A stretch of DNA of 64,000 bases from Chitinophaga caseinilytica (GCF_038396765.1 NZ_CP150096.1:4757001-4821000); one strand, 5' to 3'. Shown: positions 19,799 to 29,449, counted from the first letter of the stretch. Program-made: numbers and translations. The notes: a model not told the origin generated them from the letters alone.

Positions 19799-22700
19799 TT
19801 GAAGTTGACATTTAAACCAAATACGAACGTCTTCACCTGCGGATAGTAACCGCCGAGGGTAAGGGGCGTTTCGGGATCGTAACCGTAGAAGAAATCTGTT
19901 TTCGTGAACAGGTTATCGGCGGAGAAATAGAACCGGATCTTTTCCGCGCGGATGCGGCGCGTCAGGTGGCCGGGCAACGTATATCCCACCTGCACGTTCT
20001 TCAGGCGGAGGTACGAGGCGTTTTCCAGCCAGAAGGTAGACAGCTGCTGGTTGTAAGTGTAGCCGTAAGCGAGGCGCGGATAGGTGGCGTCGGTGTTCTG
20101 CGGCGTCCAGCGGTCGAGGTGGATTTCCTGCGGGTTGGAGCTTTCGTTGATGAAAGCGTGACGGGCCGCGCCGGAAATAAATCCGTCCGCCTTGCCTACG
20201 CCCTGCAGGAAGAAGCTCAGGTCGATCCCCTTATACCCCACGTTCCCTTTGAAACCGTACGTGTACCGGGGAATGGAGTTGCCGATCACTTCACGGTCGG
20301 CCGCCGGGGTGATTTCACCGTCCCCGTTCAGATCGCGGTAGATGAGGTCGCCGGGCTGCATGGGGAAGCTCTTGTTGTACGGGAACAGCGGCGTGTATTT
20401 GCCGGTAGCGTCGTCGTATTTGTAGTCAGACACCTGCGAAATGCGCTCGGCCACATACCCGTAATAGGCATCAATGGGGTAACCCACCATCCGGATGCGC
20501 TCGCCGGGCGTGCTGGGCGCATCGCCGAGGCTCACCACCTTGTTGCGGACGTCGGAAATGTTGAAGTTGGCGCCGTACGACCAGTCGTTCACCCGGTCTT
20601 GCCACCCGGCCATAAATTCCCATCCCTGGTTGCGCACCTTGCCGGCGTTCTGGGCGGGGTACGAACCGCGGAGACCGAGTACGTCGGGCAGGGGCACTTT
20701 CAGGAGGATGTCATTGGTATTGTTGATGAAGTAATCCGCAGTCACGGTAAGCCGGTTGTTCAGCATGGCCAGGTCGATGCCCACGTTCTGCTTCACGACA
20801 GATTCCCAGGTGAGCAGTTCGTTGGGAACGCCCGTCTGGCGGTAGCCTACGGTCAGCACGTTGCCGATAGGCATGGTGGCAACGGAGTTGATGATGGACA
20901 GGTAAGCGAAATCGTCTCCCACCTTGTCGTTCCCCTGCGTACCGTACGACAGGCGCACTTTACCGAAATTGATAACGTGTTTCATCCTTTCGAAGAAGGG
21001 CTCGTTGGAGAACACCCATCCGGCGGAACCGGAGAAGAACCAGTTCCAGCGCACCGGCCCGGCGAAGCGGGTGGAGCCGTCGTACCGGAAGTTCCCTTCC
21101 AGCAGGTATTTATCGTTGTACCCATAGTTCAGCCGGCCGAAAAGTGATTGCAGGGCGTTCTGCGCGGCATCCGAATTGTTCAGCTGGTTGAGGGTGCCGA
21201 GGTTGATGGAGCCCACTTCCTGTGTGGGCAGGTTGGTGCGGGTGGCGCTGAAGTTGCGGCTCGCGTTCTCTTCCGCGGATGCGGCCACCATGCCTTTCAC
21301 GGAATGCCCGCCGTGGAAGGTTTTCTCGTATTCGGCCATCCCGATGATCGTCTGGTACAAACCGGTGTAATCGCGGTTGTCGATCTTGTTGGGATAATTG
21401 GATTGATAGATGAGTGAATTATCTACCGGGCTGTAATAGTTGATGGTTTTGGAGAAGATCTCGCGGAAAGAGTTATACTTCACAAGGCCGTATTGCGCGC
21501 GCAGCCGGAACTCCTTCGTAATGTTCAGCGTGCCCTGCAAATTGGCGGTGATCTCCTGCGACGCGAACTTGTTGGTACCACCGTCTGTCGTAATGGCGAT
21601 GGGGTTCTGCGATCCGCCATGATATCCCCAGCTGCCGTTGGTGAAACGTACGGGGATGAGCGGGGAAATCTGGTGGGCGGAATACAGCGGGCCCGCGTCG
21701 AAGTCTACACCCGCGCTGGAACCGCTGTTCAACCGGTCTACATAACCGATGTTGGCATCCAGCTGGAGGATGTCGAATACGGTCGTGTTCACGCGCAGGC
21801 GCACGTTGTGGCGCTTGGCGGAGAAATTATCGCCGGTAACGAGGCCGCCCTGTTTCAGATAGGAATACGACAGATAATAATTGGTATTGTTGGCGCCGCC
21901 GGAAAGGTTGAGCATGTGGCTCTGCTGCGGGGCGCTGGATTTGTAGATTTCGTCGATCCAGTTGGTATTGGCGAAATAGTTGGGATCGGAGCCGTTGCGC
22001 GCGGTCTCGATCTGCGCGTCGGTGAAGGTGGGGTTCTGGCCCGCGTTCACTTTGGCTTCGTTCTGCAATGTCATGTAATCCACGGAACCGAGGAATTTCG
22101 GCAGCGCGGTCGGCGTCTGGAGACCGAAATAATTGGCATACGTGAGCGAAGGCCTGGCGTTGGCTTTTCCTTTTTTGGTAGTCACGAGGATCACGCCGTT
22201 GGCGCCGCGCACCCCGTAAATGGAGGAAGAGGCCGCGTCTTTGAGGACGGTTACCGTTTCGATATCGTCCGGGTTGAGGATGTTCAGGTTGCCGCCGGGG
22301 ATACCGTCTACCACCACGAGCGGATCGGGATCGTTGAGGGTGCCGATGCCGCGGATGCGGATCTTGGTGGTGTTATCGCCACCGCCGGGAATGCCGGATG
22401 CGCTCTGGAAGGTTACGCCGGGCATCGATCCCTGCAGCGCCGCCGTGGGCGAAGTAACCGGGCGGCCGGCGAAATCTTCGCTGGTAACGGTGCTCACGGC
22501 GCCGGTGAGGTTCGCTTTCTTCTGGGTGCCGTAGCCTACTACCACTACTGCGTCGAGCGCGGTGGTGGAGGGTTTGATGGACAGGCTGAAAGCCGTGCGC
22601 CCGTCTGCCGTGAAAGGCACGTCTTCATACCCCATCATTTTCACGACCAGCTTATCCCCTTCCGAAGCCGCGATGCGGAATTCGCCTTTTTCGTTGGTGA

Positions 22701-23154
22701 TGACGGATTGATTGGTGGTCTGGTTCCAGATGCGGGCCCCGGGAACGGGAGCGCCTTTTTCGTCGGTCACCTTTCCACCGATATCGGCCTTCACGACCGA
22801 TTTGCGCTGCACCACGATGGTGTTCTGGTTAATGGTGTAAGTCAGCGGCTGGCCTTCGAAACACTTGGCCAGTACCGTTTCGATGTCGGCATTGCGGACA
22901 TGTACCGAAACGGGCAATGCATCTTCGAGCATTTCGGTGTTGAAAAGGAAATTGTAACCTGCCTGCGCCTTGATCTGGCGGAAGATTTCGCGGAGGGTGA
23001 CCCTGTCTTCCGACAGCGTGATCTTCTGCGCATAGGCGGCCGCAGCGGCCTGAAGGGACAGGAACAGCACCAGGGCCGCCGTGATACGGATCACCCTGCG
23101 GGCCTTTCCGGGCAATAGCTGTCGCTTCCCCGGGGTGGAGAGGTGAGATGTCAT
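19795..23154 (-). CDS. SusC-family TonB-dependent transporter with STN signalling domain
   Basis: 1119 residues. After a signal peptide (cleavage near AYAQ, residue 43) comes an STN secretin-like domain (about 44-117), then a carboxypeptidase-regulatory-like domain (about 127-205), the TonB box/plug (GYGTQKKANLTG, then TTKIRIRGIGTLNDPDPLVVVDG) and a large beta-barrel ending in VFGLNVNFK. The STN domain is what lets such receptors signal to a FecR anti-sigma factor; the fecR gene lies 58 bases upstream and the ECF sigma gene beyond it. So this receptor both imports a nutrient and turns on its own operon. Intact and of typical length. Confidence 0.94.
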   Translation of the reverse strand: MTSHLSTPGKRQLLPGKARRVIRITAALVLFLSLQAAAAAYAQKITLSEDRVTLREIFRQIKAQAGYNFLFNTEMLEDALPVSVHVRNADIETVLAKCFEGQPLTYTINQNTIVVQRKSVVKADIGGKVTDEKGAPVPGARIWNQTTNQSVITNEKGEFRIAASEGDKLVVKMMGYEDVPFTADGRTAFSLSIKPSTTALDAVVVVGYGTQKKANLTGAVSTVTSEDFAGRPVTSPTAALQGSMPGVTFQSASGIPGGGDNTTKIRIRGIGTLNDPDPLVVVDGIPGGNLNILNPDDIETVTVLKDAASSSIYGVRGANGVILVTTKKGKANARPSLTYANYFGLQTPTALPKFLGSVDYMTLQNEAKVNAGQNPTFTDAQIETARNGSDPNYFANTNWIDEIYKSSAPQQSHMLNLSGGANNTNYYLSYSYLKQGGLVTGDNFSAKRHNVRLRVNTTVFDILQLDANIGYVDRLNSGSSAGVDFDAGPLYSAHQISPLIPVRFTNGSWGYHGGSQNPIAITTDGGTNKFASQEITANLQGTLNITKEFRLRAQYGLVKYNSFREIFSKTINYYSPVDNSLIYQSNYPNKIDNRDYTGLYQTIIGMAEYEKTFHGGHSVKGMVAASAEENASRNFSATRTNLPTQEVGSINLGTLNQLNNSDAAQNALQSLFGRLNYGYNDKYLLEGNFRYDGSTRFAGPVRWNWFFSGSAGWVFSNEPFFERMKHVINFGKVRLSYGTQGNDKVGDDFAYLSIINSVATMPIGNVLTVGYRQTGVPNELLTWESVVKQNVGIDLAMLNNRLTVTADYFINNTNDILLKVPLPDVLGLRGSYPAQNAGKVRNQGWEFMAGWQDRVNDWSYGANFNISDVRNKVVSLGDAPSTPGERIRMVGYPIDAYYGYVAERISQVSDYKYDDATGKYTPLFPYNKSFPMQPGDLIYRDLNGDGEITPAADREVIGNSIPRYTYGFKGNVGYKGIDLSFFLQGVGKADGFISGAARHAFINESSNPQEIHLDRWTPQNTDATYPRLAYGYTYNQQLSTFWLENASYLRLKNVQVGYTLPGHLTRRIRAEKIRFYFSADNLFTKTDFFYGYDPETPLTLGGYYPQVKTFVFGLNVNFK

Positions 23155-23212
23155 ACGTTTACAGATTGTTCTTAGTAGTTAAAGCTGGTTGACGCGTGTA
23201 TATTGAATTTTG

Positions 23213-24349
23213 CTAGTTCATGACTTGAATGGTGTTGCCTTCCACACGGAACTGCACGGTGCCGGTGAGCGACAGCATATGCAGTACGTCCTGCACGTTT
23301 TTGAAACGGGAAATGGAGCCGGCGAAGGAAATCGTGGTGCCCGGATCGCGGAAGCGCACGTCCACATCGTACCAGCGGGAAATTTTCCGCATGATGGACG
23401 GCAGCGGCTCGTCGTTGAAAACGAACATCCCGTTCTTCCAGGCCATGGCCTGTTCGAGGTCGGCGCTGCGCACCTGGATCCGTTGCCCTTCCGTGAACCG
23501 CCCCTGCTGCCCCGGTTTCAGGACAACGGCCGTTCCGCCGCCGCTGAGGCGCACCTTGCCTTCGAGCAGGGTGGTTTGGACGGCAGGCTCGTCGGCATAC
23601 GCCATTACGTTGAAATGCGTGCCGAGCACGTCTACATCGAGGCCGCGGGCTTTGACGCGGAAAGGCTGGCGCTCGTTGCGGGCCACTTCGAAATAGGCTT
23701 CGCCGTCCAGCTCCACAATCCGCTCAGGCCCATCGAAAACGGCCGGAAAGCGCAGCCTGGAAGCGGCGTTCAGCCAAATGCGGGTGCCGTCTGGCAGGGT
23801 CAGGTCATATTGCCCGCCGCGCGGAATGGCGATGGTATGGAAAACGGGCTCCGTCGGCACTTCGCCATCGCCGGAATAAACGATTTGTCCATTGGCGGTT
23901 TTCCGCACCAGGGCCCCGCCCTGCCGGGCGATCTGGCCTGAGCTGGCGTCTCCCAGGGCAATTTCGCTGCCGTCGCCCAGAATGAGCACGGCTTTATTGG
24001 AACCGGGAACGATTTGCTTTTGGACCGTATCCACCGGAACGGATTTATCCGCAAGTGGCGCATTTTGCTGATGAGGCTGAAGGAGGAAGAAAGCGGCCCC
24101 TGCGGCAAGGAGCACCGCAGCGGCGGCGGCGAGCTTTTTCCAGGGGAAGAGGCGCCTGACCTTTTCTTCGCGGGAAATGGAATCCTGCAGGCGGGCGTAG
24201 ACCGACTCCTGCTGGGGCGCATCGTCCCACTGGCCGTCCACCCATTCAAAATCATCCTTATACGACTGCAGGAGCTCCAGCTCCCGGGGGGAACATTCTC
24301 CCCGGAGCGACTTTTCATACAGTGCGATGAATTCGTTTTTCGATAACAT
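23213..24349 (-). CDS. FecR-family anti-sigma factor
   Basis: 378 residues. The N-terminal ~70 cytoplasmic residues bind the sigma factor, one membrane helix follows (about 72-90, LAAAAAVLLAAGAAFFLL), then a periplasmic FecR domain (RGGQYDLTLPDGTRIWLNAASRLRFP, VLGTHFNVMAY) and a C-terminal STN-like module (about 305-378). It is divergent from the sigma gene and precedes the SusC gene in the same direction, the standard sigma/FecR/SusCD arrangement. It keeps the sigma factor inactive until the receptor signals. Confidence 0.94.
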   Translation of the reverse strand: MLSKNEFIALYEKSLRGECSPRELELLQSYKDDFEWVDGQWDDAPQQESVYARLQDSISREEKVRRLFPWKKLAAAAAVLLAAGAAFFLLQPHQQNAPLADKSVPVDTVQKQIVPGSNKAVLILGDGSEIALGDASSGQIARQGGALVRKTANGQIVYSGDGEVPTEPVFHTIAIPRGGQYDLTLPDGTRIWLNAASRLRFPAVFDGPERIVELDGEAYFEVARNERQPFRVKARGLDVDVLGTHFNVMAYADEPAVQTTLLEGKVRLSGGGTAVVLKPGQQGRFTEGQRIQVRSADLEQAMAWKNGMFVFNDEPLPSIMRKISRWYDVDVRFRDPGTTISFAGSISRFKNVQDVLHMLSLTGTVQFRVEGNTIQVMN

Positions 24350-24523
24350 AGAAGGCCTGCTTTCCTATATAGAGCCGTTTATCCATCCGCACACACATAC
24401 TTTTTGAAAAAATTGTATTTTGCCGTCATCGGGAATCATTTCCGCGGGAAGTCTCCTCATCCATCACCCTCATTCATAATTATTTAACGCGGGCTTTTTT
24501 AATTATTCGACCAACTTTGGGGC

Positions 24524-25114
24524 ATGAACACGATCGATGCGAATGCGGCGGATGCCGTTTTGTGGCTGGAAGTAAGGCAACATGACAGGAGGGCGTACAG
24601 GATACTGTTCGACCGCTACGGCGGCGCGCTTTACCGTTCGGCCTTCCGCCTGCTGCAAGACCGGGAAGCGAGCGAAACCGTGGCGCACGACATTTTCCTC
24701 AATCTCTGGCTGAAGCGGGAAACCCTCGAGATCCGGGACTTCCGTTCCTACATCATGACCGCCGCCAGGTATCATGTATATAAAGCCCTCCGCGCCAGGG
24801 CCGCCTCGCCGGAAACAGCTGTAGAAACGGAGATGATGGAAGGGATTTCCGGTTCGATCGGGAACGGCGCCGAAGAAAAAATGGCGGAATTGCGGGTGCG
24901 GGAACTCATCGGGCGGCATATGAACGATCTGCCCAAACGCTGCCGCGAGATATTTTTACTGAGTCGGGAACAACATCTTACCAACCAGGAAATCGCGGAA
25001 AGACTGAACATTTCCCGCCGCAGCGTGGAAAACCAGATCACCTTCGCCCTGCGCCATCTGCGCATGCATATGAAGGAATACAGCCTCCTCGTGGCCGTAC
25101 TCCTCGATGTCTGA
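24524..25114 (+). CDS. ECF RNA polymerase sigma factor
   Basis: 196 residues. Region 2 covers about residues 25-95 (AYRILFDRYGGALYRSAFRLL, then FRSYIMTAARYHVYKAL) and region 4 about 130-180, with the helix-turn-helix HLTNQEIAERLNISRRSVENQI. It is divergent from fecR, with 174 bases between the two starts that must hold the controlled promoters. Expected targets are fecR-susC-susD-EEP. The last residues (YSLLVAVLLDV) are hydrophobic, as in many Bacteroidota ECF factors. It converges on the glycosyltransferase gene, 13 bases away. Confidence 0.94.
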   Translation: MNTIDANAADAVLWLEVRQHDRRAYRILFDRYGGALYRSAFRLLQDREASETVAHDIFLNLWLKRETLEIRDFRSYIMTAARYHVYKALRARAASPETAVETEMMEGISGSIGNGAEEKMAELRVRELIGRHMNDLPKRCREIFLLSREQHLTNQEIAERLNISRRSVENQITFALRHLRMHMKEYSLLVAVLLDV

Positions 25115-25127
25115 TCTTCATTCTTCC

Positions 25128-26837
25128 CTATCTACGTAAAAGGTACAAACCGACATGCTGCACGTCTTTGGGACGTGTGCGCGCATTCACCTGTTTAATA
25201 CTGAGCTTGCTCACATGGATATGCTCGAAAACCTGCACGGGACTGAGGCCCGTGCCTGCCATGGCGTTTACATCGGCGAACAGCAGTAAGGGGCGGCCCG
25301 TCAATTGCGACGTATCGCCCAACTGATGGAGGGTTTGCAGCGGCGAATGGAGATAAAAATCCAGCGCGTAGTTGTATTCTCCGGTTTGCAGCTGTACGAC
25401 CTTCGCGCCGGGGAATTGCCGGTTGGCCACGAAAGCCGCTTCGCTGCCGGATTGGTATTTCAACAAAGCAGGATAAAAAACGAGGTTGAGGTAAAAATTC
25501 ACCAGCACGGCCGCCACCATCGTCCGCACGAGCAAATACTGAACGGATACGTTTTTCTTCAGCATCGGCCGCAGGCGCGCCAGGGCCACGAGCCCTCCTA
25601 TCACCAGCACCAGCAACGGCAGTGTTTGTCCGGGCCGGAACAGCAGGTGGATGGCCATAGCCGCCGCGGGCAGGAGCATCGTGAAAACGGTCTGCGCGAT
25701 GCGGATGAGCTTCCTCCCTCCTTCCGTGCGGACGTTCAGCACATACTGCGCCGTCAAAATGGCGAAAAACGGGAAAAGGATATTCAGATAATGCGGCAGT
25801 TGGAACCTGGACAGGGAAAACACGACGAAGCAGGGCAACGCAGCGGCCAGGGTCAGCCATTCCGTTTGTGCGCCCCGCGTCCAACCTTTCCTGATTTTAT
25901 TCACCACCGCCGCATACAGCAAAACCGACCAGGGCAAAAACGCCCATAAGACCGTATGCAAATAAAACGCAGGATCGCCCTTTCCTTTGATGGGCCCGGT
26001 GTTGAGGAAGCGCCCGAACTGGCTGTCCCAAAAGAAAAACCGGATGCCCGAAACGCCCGTTCTGCCGAAAACCGTTTTTTCCGGGTGCGCGTCGAACTGG
26101 ACGTACAGGCAGTATAATTCGGGGAGGATGAAGAGGAACGTGAGCGCAGTGGAGATCATCCAGCGGAAATGAAAAACTTCCCGCCAGTTCCGTTTGATGA
26201 TCATCTCCCCGCCGATCGCGCCTGCGATGGGAATGAGCGCGAACGGGCCTTTGGTCATGACCGCAATGGCGGCGAAAAGTGCGCCCAGCGCCAGTTGTCC
26301 GTATCCCTTCCCCGACCGTGCCCTGTAAAAATGGTACACACTGGCGACAATGGCGCCCGTGAGGTAAGGTTCCGCGCGCACATCGGTGTTGGAAATGATG
26401 ATGTGCTCGGCCGTCAGTAAAATCGCCGTGGCCCACCAGGCTACCTGTTCATTGTACAGCAATTTCGCCAGGCGGTACGTGTATACCGCGCCCATCATGA
26501 GAAACAGGACAGCCGGCAATTTATAGGCCCAGCCCGAATACCCGAAAAGCTGAAAGGAAAGCGCGGCCATCCAGAACGGGAAGTGCGGCTTGTCGAGCCA
26601 ATCCCTTCCTTCCGCGAACAAATGGATATAATCGTTGTGTTGCGCCATGGTTTTGGCGATAGACGCGTACAGCGCCCCGTCCGGGCCCATGATCGTCACG
26701 AACAGTCCGCTGAAATTGACGAGCACGGCCAGCGCCATGAGCAGTTTGAAATCCGTTCCGTTCGCCGATGAAATTCCCTTAATATCCCTGCGCTTCCCGC
26801 GGACGGGAAACGTGCTGTAAGTGATACTATAATCCAT
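25128..26837 (-). CDS. ArnT-like glycosyltransferase (GT-83/PMT family)
   Basis: 569 residues with about 11-12 membrane helices. The first external loop carries the catalytic-type aspartate D53 (MGPDGALYASIAKTM) and WLDKPHFPFWM, and the next loop has D152-R154-E156 (NTDVRAEPYLTG), typical of polyprenyl-phosphate-sugar transferases related to ArnT. They move a sugar from a lipid carrier to lipid A or another acceptor at the outer face of the inner membrane. It overlaps the upstream PAP2 gene by 11 bases, suggesting joint work on envelope lipids. The sugar and acceptor cannot be named. Confidence 0.85.
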   Translation of the reverse strand: MDYSITYSTFPVRGKRRDIKGISSANGTDFKLLMALAVLVNFSGLFVTIMGPDGALYASIAKTMAQHNDYIHLFAEGRDWLDKPHFPFWMAALSFQLFGYSGWAYKLPAVLFLMMGAVYTYRLAKLLYNEQVAWWATAILLTAEHIIISNTDVRAEPYLTGAIVASVYHFYRARSGKGYGQLALGALFAAIAVMTKGPFALIPIAGAIGGEMIIKRNWREVFHFRWMISTALTFLFILPELYCLYVQFDAHPEKTVFGRTGVSGIRFFFWDSQFGRFLNTGPIKGKGDPAFYLHTVLWAFLPWSVLLYAAVVNKIRKGWTRGAQTEWLTLAAALPCFVVFSLSRFQLPHYLNILFPFFAILTAQYVLNVRTEGGRKLIRIAQTVFTMLLPAAAMAIHLLFRPGQTLPLLVLVIGGLVALARLRPMLKKNVSVQYLLVRTMVAAVLVNFYLNLVFYPALLKYQSGSEAAFVANRQFPGAKVVQLQTGEYNYALDFYLHSPLQTLHQLGDTSQLTGRPLLLFADVNAMAGTGLSPVQVFEHIHVSKLSIKQVNARTRPKDVQHVGLYLLRR

Positions 26838-27438
26838 ATTCCGGTTGCATATGATAATGGACGCGGCGCGGTTCGCGCACGAACCAGCGGTCGAAGAAAT
26901 AAGCGCATGCCGCGCCCACGGCAGCTCCGTAAACGGCGCCGGCTACGATATCGAACGGGAAATGTTTGCCCACGTACACTTGCGCGTAACAAACTGCGAA
27001 GGCCCATAGCCACAGGAGGTTCCAGCGTTTTCCTTCCAAACGGAACACTGCCATAAACCAGAAAGTGGCCAGGCCGAAGTGGTTGGATGCGTGAGATGAT
27101 GGAAGCGAGAATTGTCCGCCGCAATCGATCAATCCCCGGACTTTTCCCTGCAAATCCGGGTCAAAACACGGTCTGATCCGCGCGAACAGGGGTTTCAGGA
27201 TGCTGGCGCTGCCGTAGTCGGTGATCGCGAAGCAAACGATGGTCATGAGAATGAATTGCGCGGCGTATTTCCGCTGGTGGCGCAGGACCCAGTAAAGCAC
27301 GAATGCGTACAGCGGGATCCAGGTGAGGGCATTGCGGAGCAGCTTCATACCTCCGTCCAGCATGGACGACGATGCATCTGCATGGATGAACGTGAAGAGC
27401 GTTTTATCCAACGCGTCCATCATTTCCAGGATATTCAT
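26827..27438 (-). CDS. PAP2-superfamily membrane phosphatase
   Basis: 203 residues with several membrane helices. The three PAP2 motifs are visible: K82...R89-P90 (KPLFARIRP), PSSH at 113-116, and VYVGKHFPFDIVAG with H159 and D163. In the third motif the usual Ser-Arg pair is Ala-Gln (YAQVYVGKH). Such enzymes remove phosphate from isoprenoid or phosphatidyl lipids, for instance recycling undecaprenyl diphosphate or dephosphorylating lipid A. Translational overlap with the ArnT-like gene supports an envelope-lipid role. Confidence 0.88.
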   Translation of the reverse strand: MNILEMMDALDKTLFTFIHADASSSMLDGGMKLLRNALTWIPLYAFVLYWVLRHQRKYAAQFILMTIVCFAITDYGSASILKPLFARIRPCFDPDLQGKVRGLIDCGGQFSLPSSHASNHFGLATFWFMAVFRLEGKRWNLLWLWAFAVCYAQVYVGKHFPFDIVAGAVYGAAVGAACAYFFDRWFVREPRRVHYHMQPEYGL

Positions 27439-27560
27439 ATTCGGCAGGATTGGGTGACAGTTCCTGTGTAAGGTAGGCCGCCCATATTACCGGAAAATCA
27501 AGGGAATATTATGATAGCATTATGAGTGGCTGATTTCCGCCAACGTAGCATATTCAATGG

Positions 27561-28283
27561 TTACAGGTTTGATTTGAGTTGGATGGGATTCCCGATGGTG
27601 TCGTATCCCTGGAAGATGAGGTTGTTACCGGAATCGATGCCGATGGAAACTCTGGGGCGGCCGCGGTCGTCGCGGATGAAGAGCCCTACTGCACGGTTAT
27701 CGGTTTTACCGATGAAGAGCCGTTCCTGCCCGGTGAGGCCCTGTGCGCGGAGGTTTCGGAGGGTGGCGGCGAGGGCGGCCGTGTCGTTGAGGGCTTTGAG
27801 GGAATCGTGCAGGCGGACCAGTTTGCCGGTGGGCATTTCATCGCTCCGGTCCCACATTTTCAGGCCGTAGTGGCGGCGTTGGCCGTTGTCTTCGTATTGG
27901 AGCTGAACGATTTGGTCGTTGGCATATTGATCGAGTGAAAATCCCATATCGGATGTTTTCTTTTCACCGGAATAGGTGAATCCGCCGCATTCGTCGCCTT
28001 CGTCGTTGAAGAAGATCAGACCGGCGCCGCGGTCGCGCTGTGGCAGGGTTTTGCCGTCTACGATGCCGGGGTGCTGGCGTTCGCGGTTGGCGATGACGAG
28101 GCGGAGGGTGCCGTCTTTTTCGACGATGTTGACGCGTTCTACGGTGATTTCTCGGAACCGGCCGCCGTTGTGGTTATGGAAGAAGGTTTGCCAGGCCAGG
28201 AGGGCAACTACGGCGCTGAGGGCAACGCTATAAACCTGGAGGAAACGAAGTTGCCGGAAGGCGTGGGAATTGTTGGATTGCAT
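27561..28283 (-). CDS. Conserved hypothetical membrane-anchored protein
   Basis: 240 residues. One N-terminal helix (about 18-34, YSVALSAVVALLAWQTFF) anchors a large extracytoplasmic beta-rich domain with many charged turns (REITVERVNIVEKDGTLRLVIANRERQ, ...RGRPRVSIGIDSGNNLIFQG). Repeating short strands such as LRLVIANRE, FIRDDRGRPRVSIG and GLIFFNDEGDECGGF suggest a beta-helix or propeller built of similar strands. No catalytic motif recognised. It is a single-gene unit, with unrelated genes either side. Confidence 0.65.
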   Translation of the reverse strand: MQSNNSHAFRQLRFLQVYSVALSAVVALLAWQTFFHNHNGGRFREITVERVNIVEKDGTLRLVIANRERQHPGIVDGKTLPQRDRGAGLIFFNDEGDECGGFTYSGEKKTSDMGFSLDQYANDQIVQLQYEDNGQRRHYGLKMWDRSDEMPTGKLVRLHDSLKALNDTAALAATLRNLRAQGLTGQERLFIGKTDNRAVGLFIRDDRGRPRVSIGIDSGNNLIFQGYDTIGNPIQLKSNL

Positions 28284-28492
28284 ATCGTGTGGATTTGGCT
28301 ATTGACGATTTGGAATATTGCTGGTGGCGGTTATACGAGGGAAGAACGGCAGCGCTGCGGGCGTTGCTGAAGGATATGGTTACCGGCCTGAATTTGGCGG
28401 CGGTGAGGCGGCAAAACGGTGAAAAGGGCATGGCCGGACGGGGGAATTTCCGTTGAAATTATCAAAAAATCAGCATCTCCATCCGTTTTTCG

Positions 28493-28524
28493 GAGATATT
28501 CTCGGTTTCAGAAGAGATATTCTC
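28493..28524 (+). promoter_or_regulatory. Pair of GAGATATTCTC inverted repeats
   Basis: The 11-base sequence GAGATATTCTC (arms GAGA/TCTC) occurs at 28493-28503 and again at 28514-28524, exactly 21 bases apart, two helical turns. The pair lies about 35-65 bases upstream of the -7 element at 28559, where an activator would sit. It looks like an operator for the gene pair that follows. Confidence 0.45.
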
Positions 28525-28558
28525 GCCCTTTTTTTCATCATCGGGTTTCCATCCGCAG

Positions 28559-28566
28559 TAAGTTTG
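28559..28566 (+). promoter_or_regulatory. TAnnTTTG -7 element
   Basis: TAAGTTTG matches the Bacteroidota -7 consensus and lies 35 bases before the ATG at 28602, which supports that start. A clear -33 TTG was not found, so activator dependence is plausible. Confidence 0.45.
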
Positions 28567-28601
28567 CAGTATTGTTTTTAATCCCCCAATCTAGCTACAT
28601 T

Positions 28602-29036
28602 ATGCTACGACTATTAAAGTACCGGGGCGAAATGCGGAAACGATCGTTGCGATGTCCTGGAAGGGTATTTCCACCTTGCAGTCAGTTGGCGTACCGTTTC
28701 GTGTTTTCGACTGTCCGGCATGATTACAATTTTCTGCCGAATGTTTTGTTTGACCGGTTGCGGGCTAGCTCGGTCGACTATGACAACATGGATGACCATC
28801 AATATTGCGCCCGTTGCGGGATATCATTGTTTGATACGCTTGCGGGTGCGCGGAGGGCTTATGAGGATTTAAGTCCCTACACAAAAACCAAACTGGGTTA
28901 TTCGCATGTAGCCCAGGGGATATTGAATGAGCCTGACGGATGGATGAAGCCGGTTGGCAAAAACGGGCATTTCAGTTTTTTTGAAAGTATGGATGCCGAT
29001 CTGACGAACAATTTCATCATTATTGAACAGTTATAA
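28602..29036 (+). CDS. Hypothetical protein
   Basis: 144 residues when started at the ATG 35 bases after the TAAGTTTG element; an upstream in-frame ATG at 28419 would add 61 residues of poor, arginine-rich composition and run through the proposed operator. A single C-x2-C (HQYCARCGISLFDTL) precedes a region with aromatic and glycine residues (LGYSHVAQGILNEPDG..., NGHFSFFESMDADL). The layout recalls small proteins of bacterial conflict loci that occur with a partner gene, but no known family was recognised. It is followed after 11 bases by another small gene, so the two are probably co-translated. Confidence 0.6.
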   Translation: MLRLLKYRGEMRKRSLRCPGRVFPPCSQLAYRFVFSTVRHDYNFLPNVLFDRLRASSVDYDNMDDHQYCARCGISLFDTLAGARRAYEDLSPYTKTKLGYSHVAQGILNEPDGWMKPVGKNGHFSFFESMDADLTNNFIIIEQL

Positions 29037-29047
29037 ATAGTAAAATC

Positions 29048-29449
29048 ATGAACAACCAATTCGATCATCTGCCGTTTGGCAAACTGAAAAAGCTGAGTGA
29101 GTTATTGAGTTTTGAGGACTGGTCCGTTTTGGATCATTACCGAAGCCTGGATGACAAGGATTTTTTGTCGTACTGGATTCCTGATAAGGATACTTTTTAC
29201 CGGCGATTATTATGGCAGGTTAGCAGGGAAACACTGTTTGCATACCTGAGGGGCTCGGTGACGCTCAGGAATTTGGTGCTGGGGGATGATGAGAATGCAT
29301 CCAGGTATGTGGTCAATGTAACGCCTAAAGGTGAATTTAGAGATGGTGTTATTGTAACGGCCGGCAAACTGTCTCCGTGTGACATACCGGAATCAGACAG
29401 CGTATATGATTATGCCATTCCCAAAGTCTACCAGGCTGAAGTTGGCTGA
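29048..29449 (+). CDS. Hypothetical protein, partner of the preceding gene
   Basis: 133 residues, no signal or membrane helix. The middle reads RRLLWQVSRETLFAYLRGSVTLRNLVLG, a pattern seen in small accessory families where a ligand-contact strand is followed by a 'L-R-x-G-x-x-x-L-R' helix; I noticed a loose resemblance to DUF6575-type proteins but cannot confirm it. The gene begins 11 bases after its neighbour's stop, so they form a pair. The pair may be a toxin-immunity-like or binding-partner unit; that is a guess from size and pairing only. Confidence 0.6.
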   Translation: MNNQFDHLPFGKLKKLSELLSFEDWSVLDHYRSLDDKDFLSYWIPDKDTFYRRLLWQVSRETLFAYLRGSVTLRNLVLGDDENASRYVVNVTPKGEFRDGVIVTAGKLSPCDIPESDSVYDYAIPKVYQAEVG

